In this document: positions 30,579 to 39,262 of the stretch, one piece after another
How the letters are laid out: each line of letters begins with the position of its first letter
Position numbering within the stretch: position 1 is the stretch's first letter
DNA from: Pseudomonas sp. PSE14
GTDB lineage: Bacteria; Pseudomonadota; Gammaproteobacteria; Pseudomonadales; Pseudomonadaceae
NCBI RefSeq assembly: GCF_029203285.1
Contig: NZ_CP115669.1
Span: 5,146,001-5,210,000, forward strand
Length of the DNA stretch: 64,000 nt
Reading direction: 5' to 3'
Notes under the pieces: generated by a model
What the model was told of the DNA's origin: nothing
Database searches by the model: none
The model's input: only the letters and a program-made list of their open reading frames with translations
Made by a program: the position numbers and the translations under genes

Positions 30579-31847
30579 ATGAAACGTCGTCCGCTGTTGA
30601 AAAGTACGCTGGCCATGAGCGCCCTGCTGCTCACCGGTCTGTTCCCGTTCAGCTCCCAGGCCGCCGAGACCATCAAGGTCGGCATCCTGCATTCGCTGTC
30701 CGGCACCATGGCGATCTCCGAGACCTCGCTCAAGGACATGGCGCTGATGACCATCGACGAGATCAACGCCAAGGGCGGGGTGAACGGCAAGAAGCTCGAA
30801 GCGGTGGTGGTCGACCCGGCCTCGAACTGGCCGCTGTTCGCCGAGAAGGCGCGCCAGCTGCTGACCCAGGACAAGGTCGCGGTGGTCTTCGGCTGCTGGA
30901 CCAGCGTGTCGCGCAAGTCGGTGCTGCCGGTGTTCGAGGAACTCAACGGCCTGCTGTTCTACCCGGTGCAGTACGAGGGTGAGGAAATGTCGCCCAACGT
31001 CTTCTACACCGGCGCCGCGCCGAACCAGCAGGCCATCCCGGCGGTGGAATACCTGATGAGCGAGGACGGCGGCGCGGCCAAGCGCTTCTTCCTGCTGGGC
31101 ACCGACTACGTCTACCCGCGCACCACCAACAAGATCCTGCGCGCCTTCCTGCACAGCAAGGGCGTGGCCGAAAAGGATATCCAGGAGGTCTACACCCCGT
31201 TCGGCCACAGCGACTACCAGACCATTGTCGCCGACATCAAGAAGTTCTCCGCCGGTGGCAAGACCGCGGTGATCTCCACCGTCAACGGCGACTCCAACGT
31301 GCCGTTCTACAAGGAGCTGGCCAACCAGGGCCTGGAAGCCACCGAAGTGCCGGTGGTGGCCTTCTCCGTGGGCGAGGAAGAATTGCGCGGCATCGACACC
31401 AAGCCGCTGGTGGGCAACCTCGCCGCGTGGAACTACTTCGAGTCGGTGAAGAACCCGGAGAACACCAAGTTCGTCGCTGACTGGAAGGCCTACGCCAAGG
31501 CCAAGAACCTGCCCAACTACAGCACCGCCGTGACCAACGACCCGATGGAGGCCACCTACGTCGGCATCCACATGTGGGCGCAGGCCGTGCAGAAGGCCGG
31601 CAGCACCGACGTGGACAAGGTCCGCGAGGCCATGGGCGGCCAGACCTTCAAGGCGCCGTCGGGCTTCACCCTGACCATGGACAAGACCAACCACCACCTG
31701 CACAAGCCGGTGATGATCGGCGAGATCGAGGACGACGGTCAGTTCAACGTGGTCTGGAAGACCCCCGAGCCGATCCGCGCCCAGCCGTGGAGCCCGTTCA
31801 TTCCGGGCAATGACAAGAAGCCGGATTACGCGGTGCGCAGCAACTGA
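30579..31847 (+). CDS. urtA: Urea ABC transporter, periplasmic binding protein UrtA
   Basis: UrtA captures urea in the periplasm. The 422-residue protein has a signal peptide (MKRRPLLKSTLAMSALLL, cleaved near SQA-AET). The mature start IKVGILHSLSGTMAISE and the blocks VFGCWTSVSRKSVLPVFEE and LFYPVQYEGEE distinguish UrtA/amide binders from leucine binders. An AAGGAGG site lies 8 nt before the ATG. It is the first gene of urtABCDE, and the sigma-54-like promoter upstream suggests nitrogen control. The gap to urtB (241 bp) is filled by a CTCTCCC-type repeat array. Confidence 0.95.
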   Translation: MKRRPLLKSTLAMSALLLTGLFPFSSQAAETIKVGILHSLSGTMAISETSLKDMALMTIDEINAKGGVNGKKLEAVVVDPASNWPLFAEKARQLLTQDKVAVVFGCWTSVSRKSVLPVFEELNGLLFYPVQYEGEEMSPNVFYTGAAPNQQAIPAVEYLMSEDGGAAKRFFLLGTDYVYPRTTNKILRAFLHSKGVAEKDIQEVYTPFGHSDYQTIVADIKKFSAGGKTAVISTVNGDSNVPFYKELANQGLEATEVPVVAFSVGEEELRGIDTKPLVGNLAAWNYFESVKNPENTKFVADWKAYAKAKNLPNYSTAVTNDPMEATYVGIHMWAQAVQKAGSTDVDKVREAMGGQTFKAPSGFTLTMDKTNHHLHKPVMIGEIEDDGQFNVVWKTPEPIRAQPWSPFIPGNDKKPDYAVRSN

Positions 31848-31864
31848 TCCTCCGGGGAGCCAGA

Positions 31865-32054
31865 GCCCCTCTCCCTAACCCTCTCCCTGAAGGGAGAGGG
31901 AACCGTATGGCGCAAGATCACGCCAAGGCATCAGCCGGCTCGGACGGTTTTCTCCCTGACGGGAGAAAAACAGTCAGACGCAGGATGAAGCCAGAAGTAT
32001 CTGGCGGCACGGACAACCCCCTCTCTCTTCAGGGAGAGGGCTGGGGAGAGGGGG
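31865..32054. repeat. CTCTCCC-type palindromic repeat array (urtA-urtB gap)
   Basis: Three GGGAGAGG/CCTCTCCC hairpins alternate with two spacers, the first containing CATCAGCCGGCTCGGACGG. The same arrangement occurs at 58185-58376, and shorter forms at 39582-39696 and 56179-56213. No gene is seen here. Confidence 0.85.
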
Positions 32055-32088
32055 CATCCGCCCACTCCCGCCTCTCAGGGAACACACC

Positions 32089-33675
32089 ATGCCCACTGCC
32101 CTGCTCCACCTGCTTCGCCTCTGCGCCCTCGCACTGACCGCGCTGCTACCGCAGCTCGCCCTCGCCGGCCCCGCGCAGGACTTCGCCAGCGCCGACAACG
32201 ATGCCCGCGCCAAACTGCTCGAACAATGGGCCGCCGCGCCTGATGCCGACCGCTTGCCGTTGCTGGAAGCCATCCAGTCCGGCCGCCTCGCCGTCGATGT
32301 GCAGGGCCGCGCGTTCCTCCTCGGTGACGACGACCAGTACCACCCCGCCGAGGGCGGTGCCGCACCGGTCGGCGAGCCCGACAAGTTGCGCCTGAACAAT
32401 CGCCTGCGCGGCCTGGTGAACACCGCCATGGCCAGCCACCAGTTGGTCGCCGACAGCGCCGCAGTGCGCCTGGAGGCCGCGCGGCAATTGCAGAAAAGTG
32501 CCCGCCCGGCGCAGCGCATGCTGCTCGAATACCGCCTCGGCGAAGAATCCGACGACAGCGTCAAAGCCGCCCTGCAACTGGCCCTGGCCAACCTGCAGCT
32601 GGGCGATCCGACGCCGGCGGTACGCTTGTCCGCCGTGCGCCTGCTGGGCGAATCCGGCGACCCGCAGGCGCGAACCCGCCTGGAAAACCTGCTCGACCCG
32701 GCCGTGGAGCCCGACGAATCGGTGCGCACCGCCGCCGCCACCAGTCTCGGCCAGGTCAAGCGCCGGCTATTGATGGGCGACCTGTTCGGCCAGGCGTTCA
32801 GCGGCCTGTCGCTGGGCTCGATCCTGCTGCTCGCCGCGCTGGGCCTGGCCATCACCTACGGCCTGCTCGGGGTGATCAACATGGCCCACGGCGAAATGCT
32901 GATGCTCGGCGCCTATTCCACCTATGTGGTGCAGTTGCTCTGCCAGCGTTTCGCTCCCGGCCTGCTGGAGCTGTATCCGCTGCTGGCGCTGCCGGTGGCC
33001 TTCCTGGTCACCGCGTGCATCGGCATGGCGTTGGAACGCACGGTGATCCGCCACCTCTACGGCCGCCCGCTGGAAACCCTGCTCGCCACCTGGGGCATCA
33101 GCCTGGTGCTGATCCAGCTGGTGCGCGTGCTGTTCGGCGCGCAGAACGTCGAGGTGGCCAACCCGGCGTGGCTGTCCGGCGGCATCCAGGTGCTGCCCAA
33201 CCTCGTGCTGCCGTGGAACCGCATCGTCATCATCGGCTTCGCGCTGTTTGTGCTGGCGCTCACCTGGCTGCTGCTCAACCGCACGCGGCTGGGCCTGAAC
33301 GTCCGCGCGGTAACCCAGAACCGCAACATGGCCGCCTGCTGCGGCGTGCCCACCGGCCGCGTGGACATGCTCGCCTTCGGCCTGGGCTCGGGCATCGCCG
33401 GCCTGGGCGGCGTGGCGCTGTCGCAGGTCGGCAACGTCGGCCCGGACCTGGGCCAGAGCTACATCATCGACTCGTTCCTGGTGGTGGTGCTCGGCGGTGT
33501 CGGCCAGCTCGCGGGCAGCGTGCTGGCCGCCTTCGGCCTGGGCGTGGCGAACAAGATCCTCGAACCGCAAATCGGCGCGGTGCTGGGCAAGATCCTGATC
33601 CTCGCGCTGATCATCCTGTTCATCCAGAAACGACCGCAGGGGCTCTTCGCTCTGAAAGGGAGGGTCATCGATTGA
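32089..33675 (+). CDS. urtB: Urea ABC transporter permease UrtB
   Basis: UrtB is one of the two inner-membrane permeases of the urea importer. The 528-residue protein has a signal peptide (residues 1-26) and an N-terminal periplasmic, helical-repeat-like region of about 200 residues. A LivH-type permease domain with eight or more helices begins near LGSILLLAALGLAITYGLLG and includes INMAHGEMLMLGAY. The long N-terminal part is normal for UrtB. Its stop (TGA) overlaps an ATG (TGATG) that opens a short frame running exactly to the urtC start. Confidence 0.95.
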   Translation: MPTALLHLLRLCALALTALLPQLALAGPAQDFASADNDARAKLLEQWAAAPDADRLPLLEAIQSGRLAVDVQGRAFLLGDDDQYHPAEGGAAPVGEPDKLRLNNRLRGLVNTAMASHQLVADSAAVRLEAARQLQKSARPAQRMLLEYRLGEESDDSVKAALQLALANLQLGDPTPAVRLSAVRLLGESGDPQARTRLENLLDPAVEPDESVRTAAATSLGQVKRRLLMGDLFGQAFSGLSLGSILLLAALGLAITYGLLGVINMAHGEMLMLGAYSTYVVQLLCQRFAPGLLELYPLLALPVAFLVTACIGMALERTVIRHLYGRPLETLLATWGISLVLIQLVRVLFGAQNVEVANPAWLSGGIQVLPNLVLPWNRIVIIGFALFVLALTWLLLNRTRLGLNVRAVTQNRNMAACCGVPTGRVDMLAFGLGSGIAGLGGVALSQVGNVGPDLGQSYIIDSFLVVVLGGVGQLAGSVLAAFGLGVANKILEPQIGAVLGKILILALIILFIQKRPQGLFALKGRVID

Positions 33676-33818
33676 TGAAAACGCCCCGCTTCAATCCGAC
33701 CGCTTTTCGTAGGAGCGAGCTCGCTCGCGAACCCGCCCAGCGTCAAGGTCGCCGGATAATCCGTTCGCGAGCAATGACGATGGCGTCCCCCTCGCTCCTA
33801 CAGGTAACGTGCCGATGA
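33675..33818 (+). other. 47-codon bridging frame made of REP sequence between urtB and urtC
   Basis: An ATG overlapping the urtB stop (TGATG) opens a 47-codon frame whose stop overlaps the urtC ATG (ATGA). The peptide (MKTPRFNPTAFRRSEL...) is encoded largely by two REP-like palindromes and has no recognisable domain. It is unlikely to be a functional protein, but it could carry ribosomes from urtB to urtC, whose own ribosome site is weak. Confidence 0.35.
33709..33801. repeat. REP pair (GTAGGAGCG family) between urtB and urtC
   Basis: A plus copy (33709-33733) faces an inverse copy (33763-33801) whose loop is enlarged by extra bases. The pair forms a BIME-like unit. Confidence 0.85.
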
Positions 33819-34885
33819 ACCAGCCGCTCACCGTCACGGCCGCGCAGAAGGCCGGCCCGAAACTCACCGCGGGCATCGTCGGCGCCGCGCTCATCGCGCT
33901 GCTGATCCTGCCACTGCTGCACCTGTTGCCGGAAAGCAACGCACTGCACCTGTCGGCCTACGGGCTGACGCTCACCGGCAAGATCCTCTGCTACGCCATC
34001 GTCGCACTGGCGCTGGACCTGGTCTGGGGCTACGCCGGCCTGCTGTCCCTGGGCCACGGGTTGTTCTTCGCCCTGGGCGGCTACGCCATGGGCATGTACC
34101 TGATGCGCGAGGCCGCCGGCGACCAGTTGCCAGCCTTCATGACCTTCCTCTCCTGGACGGAGCTGCCCTGGTACTGGGCCGGCACCCAGCACTTCCTCTG
34201 GGCGCTGTGCCTGGTGGTCCTGGCGCCCGGCCTGCTGGCCCTGGTGTTCGGCTTCTTCGCCTTCCGCTCGCGGATCAAGGGCGTGTACTTCTCGATCATG
34301 ACCCAGGCGCTGACCTTCGCCGGCATGCTGCTGTTCTTCCGCAACGAGACGGGCTTTGGCGGCAACAACGGCTTCACCAACTTCCGCAGCATCCTGGGCT
34401 TTTCCATCACCGCACCGGGCACGCGGGTGGCACTGTTCATCGCCATCGTCGTGCTGCTGGCGGCGAGCCTGGCCATTGGCTTCGCCCTGGCGCGCAGCAA
34501 GTTCGGCCGGGTACTCACCGCCCTGCGCGACGCGGAGAACCGACTGATGTTCTGCGGCTACGACCCGCGCGGCTACAAGCTGTTCGTCTGGACATTGTCC
34601 GCGGTGATCTGCGGCCTGGCCGGCGCACTGTTCGTGCCGCTGGTGGGCATCATCAACCCCAGCGAGATGTCGCCGACCAACTCCATCGAAGCCGCCGTGT
34701 GGGTCGCCCTCGGCGGGCGCGGCACGCTGATCGGCCCGCTGCTCGGCGCTGGCGTGGTAAACGGCGCGAAGAGTTGGTTCACCGTAGCCTTCCCCGAGTA
34801 CTGGCTGTTCTTCCTCGGCGCGCTGTTCATCGTGGTCACCCTGTACCTGCCGCGCGGCATCATCGGCCTGAGGAAATCATCATGA
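33815..34885 (+). CDS. urtC: Urea ABC transporter permease UrtC
   Basis: UrtC is the LivM-type second permease. The 356-residue protein has about ten hydrophobic helices, the LVWGYAGLLSLGHGLFFALGG segment split by a charge-free loop, and the late signature VWVALGGRGTLIGPLLGAG. The ATG at 33815 was preferred over a GTG two codons earlier. A long region around residues 90-125 (LSWTELPWYWAG) is typical of UrtC rather than LivM. Its stop overlaps an ATG that begins a second bridging frame to urtD. Confidence 0.95.
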   Translation: MNQPLTVTAAQKAGPKLTAGIVGAALIALLILPLLHLLPESNALHLSAYGLTLTGKILCYAIVALALDLVWGYAGLLSLGHGLFFALGGYAMGMYLMREAAGDQLPAFMTFLSWTELPWYWAGTQHFLWALCLVVLAPGLLALVFGFFAFRSRIKGVYFSIMTQALTFAGMLLFFRNETGFGGNNGFTNFRSILGFSITAPGTRVALFIAIVVLLAASLAIGFALARSKFGRVLTALRDAENRLMFCGYDPRGYKLFVWTLSAVICGLAGALFVPLVGIINPSEMSPTNSIEAAVWVALGGRGTLIGPLLGAGVVNGAKSWFTVAFPEYWLFFLGALFIVVTLYLPRGIIGLRKSS

Positions 34886-35034
34886 TCGCTACTGCGCATC
34901 CCGACTGCGGCGTTGCGCCGTGCTCACTCCTCACCGTACCCCATCGTACTGTCTCGTCGCTGTGCGCGGCGCGCCTTGCAGTCGGGATTGCTCGCGACGC
35001 GCTCCTGACGATTTCCGCGGAGAAAGAGCAATGA
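34882..35034 (+). other. 50-codon bridging frame between urtC and urtD
   Basis: An ATG overlapping the urtC stop (ATGA) opens a 50-codon frame whose stop overlaps the urtD ATG (ATGA). The sequence contains an 11-bp inverted repeat (ATCCCGACTGC at 34898-34908, complement at 34978-34988) and looks like a dispersed intergenic repeat. No domain is visible. A GGAG ribosome site for urtD lies near its end. Confidence 0.35.
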
Positions 35035-35885
35035 GAGCGGTCCCCCACCTGATGCTGGAGCCGGCCTACGATCCCAACCGCGACCCTGGCGCCAGCCGCG
35101 ATGCCATCGGCATAGGCTCGAGCGCCAGCGGCCAGCTGGACGTGCGCCACGGCACCATCCTGACCCTGGAAGACATCAACGTCAGCTTCGATGGCTTCCG
35201 CGCCCTGCGCGACCTCACGCTGTACATCGGTGTCGGCGAGCTGCGCTGCATCATCGGCCCCAACGGCGCGGGCAAGACCACGCTGATGGACGTGATCACC
35301 GGCAAGACCCGCCCCGACAACGGCAAGGCGTACTTCGGCGAAACCCTCGACCTCACCCGCATGAGCGAGGTGGAAATCGCCCAGGCCGGCATCGGCCGCA
35401 AGTTCCAGAAGCCCACGGTGTTCGAGGCGCTCTCGGTGTTCGAGAACCTGGAGCTCGCGCAGAAGGCCGACAAGTCGGTGTGGGCGAGCCTCAAGGCGAA
35501 ACTCACCGGCGAGCAGAAGGACCGTATCGAGGAGGTGCTCACCACCATCCGCCTGCGTGAGTCGCGCAATCGCCCCGCCGGATTGCTTTCCCACGGGCAG
35601 AAGCAGTTCCTGGAGATCGGCATGCTGCTGGTGCAGGAGCCGCAACTCCTGCTGCTGGACGAGCCGGTGGCGGGCATGACCGACGCCGAAACCGAGTTCA
35701 CCGCCGAGCTGTTCAAGTCCCTCGCCGGCCAGCATTCGCTGATGGTGGTGGAGCACGACATGGGCTTCGTCGGCAGCATCGCCGACCACGTCAGCGTGCT
35801 GCACCAGGGGCATGTGCTGGCCGAAGGTTCGCTGGAAGACGTGCAGGCGAACGAGCAGGTCATTGAGGTCTATCTAGGGCGGTAG
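35031..35885 (+). CDS. urtD: Urea ABC transporter ATP-binding protein UrtD
   Basis: UrtD is one of two ATPases driving urea import. The 284-residue protein has a ~40-residue N-terminal extension and then an ABC domain: Walker A IIGPNGAGKTT, signature LLSHGQKQFLEIG, Walker B LLLLDEPVAGM and the switch histidine VVEHDMGFV. The GKTRPDNGKAYFGE region is typical of UrtD. The ATG at 35031 has GGAGAAAG upstream. A different repeat family fills the 108-bp gap to urtE. Confidence 0.95.
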   Translation: MRAVPHLMLEPAYDPNRDPGASRDAIGIGSSASGQLDVRHGTILTLEDINVSFDGFRALRDLTLYIGVGELRCIIGPNGAGKTTLMDVITGKTRPDNGKAYFGETLDLTRMSEVEIAQAGIGRKFQKPTVFEALSVFENLELAQKADKSVWASLKAKLTGEQKDRIEEVLTTIRLRESRNRPAGLLSHGQKQFLEIGMLLVQEPQLLLLDEPVAGMTDAETEFTAELFKSLAGQHSLMVVEHDMGFVGSIADHVSVLHQGHVLAEGSLEDVQANEQVIEVYLGR

Positions 35886-35891
35886 AACGTC

Positions 35892-35968
35892 GGCGGATGA
35901 AGCACTGCGCTTCATTCGCCCTACGCCGTAGCCAACCGTAGGGCGCATAACGCGCAGCGTTATCCGCC
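35892..35968. repeat. Two palindromes of different families between urtD and urtE
   Basis: A GGCGGATGAAGC...GCTTCATTCGCC hairpin (35892-35924, second copy at 38707-38739) is followed by a GTAGGGCGCATAACGC...GTTATCCGCC hairpin (35938-35968, related to 12290-12347). Confidence 0.85.
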
Positions 35969-35993
35969 GCAGCCCAATGCAAAGGAAACACCC

Positions 35994-36692
35994 ATGCTGC
36001 AAGTCGACCAGCTCCACCAGTATTACGGCGGCAGCCACATCCTCCGTGGCCTGTCGTTCGACGCGAAGATCGGTGAGGTCACCTGCCTGCTCGGCCGCAA
36101 CGGCGTGGGCAAGACCACCCTGCTGCGCTGCCTGATGGGCCTGGTGCCGGCCAAGGAAGGCAAGGTCAGCTGGGAAGGCAAGCCGATCACCGGTTTCAAG
36201 CCGCACCAGCGCGTGCACGCCGGCATCGCCTATGTGCCGCAAGGCCGGGAAATCTTTCCGCGCCTGACGGTGGAGGAAAACCTGTTGATGGGCCTGTCAC
36301 GGTTCAGCGCCAACGAAGCCAAGGCGGTACCTGAACACATCTACGAACTGTTCCCGGTGCTCAAGGAGATGAAACAGCGGCGCGGCGGCGACCTCTCCGG
36401 CGGCCAGCAGCAACAGTTGGCCATCGGCCGCGCACTGGCCAGCCAACCGCGTTTGCTGATCCTCGACGAGCCCACCGAAGGCATCCAGCCGTCGGTGATC
36501 AAGGAGATCGGCGCGGTGATCCGCAAGCTCGCCCAACGCGGCGACATGGCCATCCTGCTGGTGGAGCAGTTCTACGATTTCGCCGCCGAACTGGCCGACC
36601 AGTACCTGGTGATGTCCCGTGGCGAGATCGTCCAGCAGGGCCGAGGGGCAGATATGGAAGCCGAGGGCGTACGCGGGCTGGTGGCTATCTAG
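35994..36692 (+). CDS. urtE: Urea ABC transporter ATP-binding protein UrtE
   Basis: UrtE is the LivF-type second ATPase. The 232-residue protein has Walker A LLGRNGVGKTT, the Q-loop YVPQGREIFPRLTVEENLL, signature LSGGQQQQLAIGRAL and Walker B LLILDEPTEGIQPSV. An AAAGGAAA site precedes the ATG. It ends the urtABCDE operon; a REP pair follows directly. Confidence 0.95.
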   Translation: MLQVDQLHQYYGGSHILRGLSFDAKIGEVTCLLGRNGVGKTTLLRCLMGLVPAKEGKVSWEGKPITGFKPHQRVHAGIAYVPQGREIFPRLTVEENLLMGLSRFSANEAKAVPEHIYELFPVLKEMKQRRGGDLSGGQQQQLAIGRALASQPRLLILDEPTEGIQPSVIKEIGAVIRKLAQRGDMAILLVEQFYDFAAELADQYLVMSRGEIVQQGRGADMEAEGVRGLVAI

Positions 36693-36700
36693 CCCGACGG

Positions 36701-36772
36701 GGTTCGCGAGCAAGCTCGCTCCTACAAAGAGTATGCAGACCCGGTCTGTAGGAGCGAGCTTGCTCGCGAACC
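36701..36772. repeat. REP pair (GTAGGAGCG family) after urtE
   Basis: An inverse copy (36701-36725) and a plus copy (36748-36772) of the GTAGGAGCGAGCTTGCTCGC palindrome form a tail-to-tail unit, starting 8 bp after the urtE stop. Confidence 0.9.
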
Positions 36773-36863
36773 ACGCCCCACACCGAGACGACCTGTCACT
36801 GGTGAACGACCGTGGCGGGTGGCAAGCTGCCAGGCCCCGTATTGGCTTTTTCCGGAGTTCGTC

Positions 36864-37316
36864 ATGCCCCTCGTCCTGCGTCCAGCCGTCAACGACGACG
36901 CCGGTTTCGCCGCAGTCTGCGTGGCAGCCGCCTACGCCCAGTGGATTCCCAGGCTCGGCCGCAAGCCGGGACCGATGCTGGACGACTACCACGCCATCAT
37001 CGCCGAGGACCGCGTACTGATCGCCGAGCAGGACGGCGCGCCGGTCGGCCTGCTGGTGATGCGCGAGACCGAGGAAGGCTTCCTGCTCGACAACATCGCC
37101 GTACTGCCGGAGTGCGCCGGCCAGGGCATCGGCCGCGTGCTGCTGATCCACGCCGAGGAAACCGCCGCCCAGCTGGGCTTCAGCTCGCTGTACCTGTACA
37201 CCAACGAGCGCATGGTGGAGAACATCGAGCTGTACGCGAAGAACGGCTACCAGGAATACGCGCGCAAGGTCGAGAACGGCTTCCGTCGCGTCTACATGCG
37301 CAAGCAGCTGGGCTGA
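36864..37316 (+). CDS. GNAT-family N-acetyltransferase
   Basis: The 150-residue protein (MPLVLRPAVNDDAGF...) has the GNAT fold with the acetyl-CoA motif LPECAGQGIGRVLL and the C-terminal GFSSLYLYTNERMVENIELY strand-helix. The substrate is unknown. It lies between urtE and ureD, so it may be carried along in the urea region rather than act on urea. The GGAG site at 36853 supports the ATG at 36864; an earlier frame start overlaps repeat DNA. Confidence 0.85.
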   Translation: MPLVLRPAVNDDAGFAAVCVAAAYAQWIPRLGRKPGPMLDDYHAIIAEDRVLIAEQDGAPVGLLVMRETEEGFLLDNIAVLPECAGQGIGRVLLIHAEETAAQLGFSSLYLYTNERMVENIELYAKNGYQEYARKVENGFRRVYMRKQLG

Positions 37317-37339
37317 GGCGCGGCTCTTGTAGGAGCGGG

Positions 37340-37385
37340 CGCACCGTCATGGTGCATATTGATCGAGGACGCACCGCAAGCGCGC
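37340..37385 (+). promoter_or_regulatory. NtrC-like sites upstream of ureD
   Basis: A perfect GCAC-N7-GTGC core (37341-37355) is followed 30 bp later by GCAC-N7-GCGC (37371-37385, one mismatch). They lie 100-145 bp before a sigma-54-like promoter. The first site overlaps the remnant of a GTAGGAGCG repeat. Confidence 0.55.
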
Positions 37386-37486
37386 CCATACCTGACCGAT
37401 CGGACAATCCCCCGCACTGCCCCACCCCGCGTCACGCCTACCTAACGGCACCAACGGCAGGCGCCGCGCACTATCCTGGCGCGTCC

Positions 37487-37502
37487 CGGCACGCTGCTTG
37501 CT
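37487..37502 (+). promoter_or_regulatory. Sigma-54-like promoter of ureD
   Basis: CGGCACGCTGCTTGCT matches the -24/-12 consensus with a single change (C for T at the first position). Transcription would begin about 12 bp later, around 37514, some 20 bp before the ureD ATG. Confidence 0.7.
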
Positions 37503-37535
37503 CTGTCCTGAGCATCCTTCGTTTCGAAGCTGCCC

Positions 37536-38369
37536 ATGAACGCACCGGCCACCCTCTTCCACCCCGCCTGGCACGCCGAGCTCGAGTTGGCGTATGCCCG
37601 CGTCGGCGACGGCACGCGCCCGGTCACGCGGCGGCATCTGGGCCCGCTGCGGGTGCAGAAGCACCTGTACGCGGAAGGGCCGCAGGTCTGCCAGCACATC
37701 ATCGTGCACCCGCCCGGCGGCATCGCCGGCGGCGACACGCTGGACCTCGACATCCATGCCGGCGCCGGCAGTTGGGCGCAGCTCACCAGCCCCGGCGCGG
37801 CCAAGTGGTACCGCGCCTCGTGCCCGGCGAAGCAGCGCCTGAACCTGCGGGTCGCGCCCGGCGCCACGCTGGAATGGCTGCCGCAGGAAACCATCGTCTA
37901 CTCCGGCGCCCAGACTGAGCTGACTACAGGCATCGATCTGCAAGGCGACGCCCGGCTGTTCTACTGGGACGTGGTCGCCCTCGGCCGCCCGGCCAGCGGC
38001 GAGCGCTTCGACGACGGCCACTTCGCCGCCGCCCTGGACATCCGCCGCGACGGTCAGCGCCTGTGGCACGAGCGCCAGCGCGTGGAGGGCAACGACCGCC
38101 TGCTCGACTCGCCCATCGGTCTCGCCGGACATCCGGTGATGGCGACGCTGATCGCCAGCGGGCAGATCGATGCGGCGCTGCTCGAAGCCTGCCGCACCCT
38201 GCTCTGCCAGGGCCACGGCAACCTCACCCAACTGCCCGGCCTGGTGGTCGCCCGTTGCCTCGCCGTCGAGGCGCTGCACGCCCGCGCCTGGCTCATCGAA
38301 CTCTGGCGCCGGCTGCGGCCGGCGCTGCTCGGCCGCGAGGCCGTTCCCCCGAGAATCTGGAGCACCTGA
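37536..38369 (+). CDS. ureD: Urease accessory protein UreD
   Basis: UreD (UreH) binds apo-urease and with UreF and UreG delivers nickel. The 277-residue protein shows the family blocks [42 protein letters not shown] and [12 protein letters not shown]. It is the first gene of ureD-ureA-pat-ureB-ureC and is separated from ureA by one base. The sigma-54-like promoter and NtrC-like sites upstream point to nitrogen control. Confidence 0.96.
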   Translation: MNAPATLFHPAWHAELELAYARVGDGTRPVTRRHLGPLRVQKHLYAEGPQVCQHIIVHPPGGIAGGDTLDLDIHAGAGSWAQLTSPGAAKWYRASCPAKQRLNLRVAPGATLEWLPQETIVYSGAQTELTTGIDLQGDARLFYWDVVALGRPASGERFDDGHFAAALDIRRDGQRLWHERQRVEGNDRLLDSPIGLAGHPVMATLIASGQIDAALLEACRTLLCQGHGNLTQLPGLVVARCLAVEALHARAWLIELWRRLRPALLGREAVPPRIWST

Positions 38370-38370
38370 G

Positions 38371-38673
38371 ATGGACCTGACTCCTCGCGAGAAAGACAAG
38401 TTGCTGATCTTCACCGCCGGCCTGGTCGCCGAACGTCGCCTCGCCCGTGGTGTGAAACTCAACTACCCGGAGGCCGTGGCGCTGATCTCCGCCGCGCTGC
38501 TCGAAGGCGCGCGGGATGGCCAGACGGTCGCCGACCTGATGCACTACGGCACCACGCTGCTGAGCCGCGAACAGGTGATGGAAGGCGTGCCGGAAATGAT
38601 CCCGGAGATCCAGGTGGAAGCCACTTTCCCGGACGGCACCAAGTTGGTCACCGTGCATCAGCCCATCGCCTGA
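38371..38673 (+). CDS. ureA: Urease subunit gamma
   Basis: This 100-residue structural subunit starts [20 protein letters not shown] and has the conserved block [20 protein letters not shown] and the end [20 protein letters not shown]. It forms the (alpha-beta-gamma)3 urease with UreB and UreC. Length and sequence are canonical. Confidence 0.98.
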   Translation: MDLTPREKDKLLIFTAGLVAERRLARGVKLNYPEAVALISAALLEGARDGQTVADLMHYGTTLLSREQVMEGVPEMIPEIQVEATFPDGTKLVTVHQPIA

Positions 38674-38706
38674 TCGCGCGCCATCCAACCGGGGTGCAGC
38701 GACAAT

Positions 38707-38739
38707 GGCGGATGAAGCGTTCCGCTTCATTCGCCCTAC
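38707..38739. repeat. GGCGGATGAAGC palindrome between ureA and pat
   Basis: GGCGGATGAAGC and GCTTCATTCGCC arms surround a short loop and CCTAC follows; the same element occurs at 35892-35924. Confidence 0.85.
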
Positions 38740-38755
38740 GTATAGAGGAACCACC

Positions 38756-39262
38756 ATGCTCATCCGCGACGCCAGCCAAGCCGACCTCGGCAGTCTGCGC
38801 GACATCTACAACGACGCCGTGCTCAACACCACCGCCATCTGGAACGAGGTCGCCATTGACCTGGAGAACCGCCGCGCCTGGCTGGAACTGCGCGCGCAGC
38901 AAGGCTTCCCGGTGCTGGTGGCAGAGGATGGCGGCGAGGTGGTGGGCTACGCCAGCTACGGCCCGTGGCGCGCCTTCGACGGTTTCCGCGAGACGGTCGA
39001 ACACTCGGTCTACGTACGCGCCGACCAGCGCGGCAAGGGCCTCGGCCCGATCCTGATGCACGCACTGATCGAGCGCGCCCGCGCCCAGAGCCTGCACGTG
39101 ATGGTCGCGGCCATCGAGAGCGGCAACACCGCATCGATCCGCCTGCACGAGCGCCTGGGCTTCATCACCACCGGGCAGATGCCCCAGGTCGGCCAGAAGT
39201 TCGGCCGCTGGCTGGACCTCACCTTCATGCAATTGAACCTCGACTCACGGAGCGCCCCATGA
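38756..39262 (+). CDS. pat: Phosphinothricin/methionine-sulfone-type N-acetyltransferase inside the urease operon
   Basis: This 168-residue GNAT enzyme ([19 protein letters not shown]) has the Pat-like blocks [17 protein letters not shown] and [13 protein letters not shown] and the acetyl-CoA loop [15 protein letters not shown]. Family members acetylate phosphinothricin, methionine sulfone or sulfoximine, all inhibitors of glutamine synthetase; a homologous gene occupies the same place in P. aeruginosa. An AGAGG site lies before the ATG. Its stop overlaps the ureB ATG (ATGA), so it is firmly part of the operon. Confidence 0.88.
   Translation: MLIRDASQADLGSLRDIYNDAVLNTTAIWNEVAIDLENRRAWLELRAQQGFPVLVAEDGGEVVGYASYGPWRAFDGFRETVEHSVYVRADQRGKGLGPILMHALIERARAQSLHVMVAAIESGNTASIRLHERLGFITTGQMPQVGQKFGRWLDLTFMQLNLDSRSAP

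Noticed and set aside
31865..32054. Riboswitch between urtA and urtB
   Set aside because: The hairpins are copies of a dispersed repeat family found in several other gaps, so a ligand-sensing RNA is not supported.
36864..37316. Assignment of the GNAT protein as a urea-pathway enzyme
   Set aside because: Only the position suggests it; the fold does not reveal a substrate, so no pathway role was claimed.
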